This document shows positions 62,901-64,000 of a stretch of 64,000 nucleotides of DNA, in pieces. Below the pieces are notes generated by a model that searched no databases, had not been told where the DNA came from, and saw only the letters and a program-made list of their open reading frames with translations. This DNA is from Ligustrum vulgare (Eukaryota; Streptophyta; Magnoliopsida; Lamiales; Oleaceae). Position numbers and translations under genes: made by a program. Every line of letters begins with the position of its first letter. Position 1 is the first letter of the stretch. The stretch is from NCBI GenBank assembly GCA_963555705.1, contig OY743168.1, positions 24,062,139 to 24,126,138 on the forward strand, read 5' to 3'.

Positions 62901-63394
62901 TCATGGCTAAAATAGTTGTGTGGTGTAATTTCCTCTATGGTAAAACTTATTTTTGTAGAGCACATGTGATGATACATTTGGGAAATATTGCATTTGTGAA
63001 TCCATTGATTACAAGAGAAAATCTACCAAAGACATACATTCAAATAGTGATAGTTGATGAATATCAGTTTTTGTTTATTGGTTTTGTGAATTTGAAATAA
63101 TTTGTCTTTTTTTATTTATATTTCATAAATATGTACAAATATGTGAGAAATATTTCGTATTTTTCATTTTACTTCAAATATTTTGTAAAATATTTAACAC
63201 CGTGCATCGCACGGGTGGTAGAACTAGTTATTATTATAAAGAAGGATAGTTTGCTTTGTTTTGCCTCCAAAAGTTCCCTCCAAAGTTCCCCTCCCGTCGG
63301 ATGCTTCTCCCAGAAGCAAAAGCTGTGACATCCTTTGACGTTTATTGAAAAAATAAATGTAAACAGTGCCGTTGTACATGTATCAGACTTTTGT

Positions 63395-63427
<33 letters not shown>

Positions 63428-63569
63428 GTTGGTAAAAAATTCAAATTCAAAATTCAAATTAAAATCTGCTAATCTTCTATTTGCAAAATGGATGCCGCCT
63501 AAAGTCTCGTCTTCTCAAAATGAGAGATCTGTGTAGAGAAAAGAAACCCGACCATATTTTTTCAAAACA

Positions 63570-63895
63570 CCATTTTATCTGATATCACGCCTCCACCGTC
63601 ATTACATCCCAAATGCAAGAATGAGTTCGACAGCGGCATCGAAGATGAAAAAGGCGTTGGGTTGAGATCCGACTCGAAGCGCATATCTGATGGCTGCATC
63701 TTGGGAAGTCCCGATTCGTGAGGGAAGATGCCATTTTATCTGATGTTATGCCTCCACCATAACTGAATCCAAAACCCCAGAAGTCATTGACTTCGACAGC
63801 GGCATCAAAGATGAAAAAGGTGTTGGGGCAAACAGCTCGAAGCGAGGATCTGAAGGCTGCATCTTGGGAAGTTACAATTTAGGATGGAAAATGAA
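63570..63895. repeat. Tandem duplication of about 160 bp in Helitron 4
   Basis: Both units start CCATTTTATCTGAT, carry GCCTCCACC and TTCGACAGCGGCATC, then AAGATGAAAAAGG(C/T)GTTGGG and GGCTGCATCTTGGGAAGT. Units begin at about 63570 and 63731. Confidence 0.85.
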
Positions 63896-64000
63896 GAAGC
63901 TGGTGACTGCCTATCAGAGCCTTCGCCGTCCAGGGTTACCGCCTCTGTTGCTCCTTCCTAGGCTTCGTTCCCAATACCCAAATTGGCAGATCCCGATTCT

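Larger units (their letters stand above)
56981..63227 (+). mobile_element. Helitron 3 (6.25 kb) with captured gene pieces
   Basis: It begins TCTTATTACTATTATAAAGG after an A and ends with the hairpin CCGTGC-ATC-GCACGG, then GTGGTAGAACTAG followed by T. Early repeats include TTTTCACGCAACC words at 57228-57302 and a duplication of about 104 bp at 57330-57540. Several exon-like pieces lie between 59.6 and 62.9 kb, one of them retinoblastoma-related. No Rep/helicase frame is seen, so it is non-autonomous. Confidence 0.82.
56976..64000 (+). mobile_element. Helitron 4, interrupted at its 5' end by Helitron 3; runs off the window
   Basis: The first five bases TCTTA (56976-56980) are followed, after Helitron 3, by TTATTATTATAAAGAAGG from 63228. 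Joined, these give the same 5' terminus as Helitron 1. The visible interior (63250-64000) carries a CT-rich start, a (TA)n near 63402-63421 and a tandem duplication of about 160 bp at 63570-63730 and 63731-63895. The 3' end is outside the window. Confidence 0.7.

Overview
This window is nuclear DNA from a flowering plant, most likely a eudicot. The evidence is three intron-split genes of ordinary plant type (a plastid shikimate-pathway enzyme, a ROP/RAC small GTPase and a ubiquitin-conjugating enzyme), GT-AG introns, AT-rich spacers and a dense load of plant transposons. All three genes are on the + strand. Most of the remaining sequence is nested mobile DNA.

Region by region: (1) 1-16.6 kb is a retrotransposon nest, mostly on the - strand. 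A Tat-lineage Ty3/gypsy element starts with an LTR at 13444-14103, an Arg-type primer site and a gag at 13359-11117. Its gag is cut off exactly where a second LTR (9529-11119, tRNA-Asp-type primer site) begins. Further down, the linker, RT, RNase H, second (archaeal-type) RNase H and integrase lie in order to 789. A 3.9-kb solo LTR (5180-9071, target duplication AGGAC) sits inside, and it holds a 0.9-kb hAT derivative (7624-8536, duplication TAGGAGGG). Older gypsy and copia remnants lie at 14.1-16.6 kb. (2) 17.4-22.9 kb is the eight-exon gene for 3-dehydroquinate synthase. (3) About 24.95-34.6 kb is an A-rich endogenous pararetrovirus (Caulimoviridae-like) on the + strand. It has a Met-tRNA primer site, several small coiled-coil ORFs, coat protein, movement protein, two retropepsin-like segments, RT/RNase H, a transactivator-position ORF, a TATA/as-1-like promoter with a poly(A) signal, and five small ORFs downstream of the promoter. 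Many frames carry stops or frameshifts, so the copy is decayed. (4) 35.1-38.4 kb is a seven-exon ROP GTPase gene whose start codon overlaps the stop of an upstream ORF. (5) 44.8-46.2 kb is a four-exon E2 gene, with a TRIM-like element carrying a solo LTR directly upstream and a hAT MITE in intron 3. (6) 48.6-64 kb is a Helitron nest: two Helitrons are each inserted into the 5' terminus of another family member. They carry exon-like pieces of a D-type cyclin and of a retinoblastoma-related gene, plus a 2.9-kb gypsy remnant and a Tourist-type MITE.

The host genes do not form a functional cluster: one serves aromatic amino-acid synthesis in plastids, one signals at the plasma membrane, and one acts in ubiquitin transfer. 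The viral block is the most unusual part. It looks like a nearly whole genome opened close to its primer-binding site, it has coat protein ahead of movement protein, it has a tandemly duplicated small gene, and it ends roughly 0.1-0.5 kb upstream of the ROP gene on the same strand. Family names below rest on motifs read by eye; no database search was possible.
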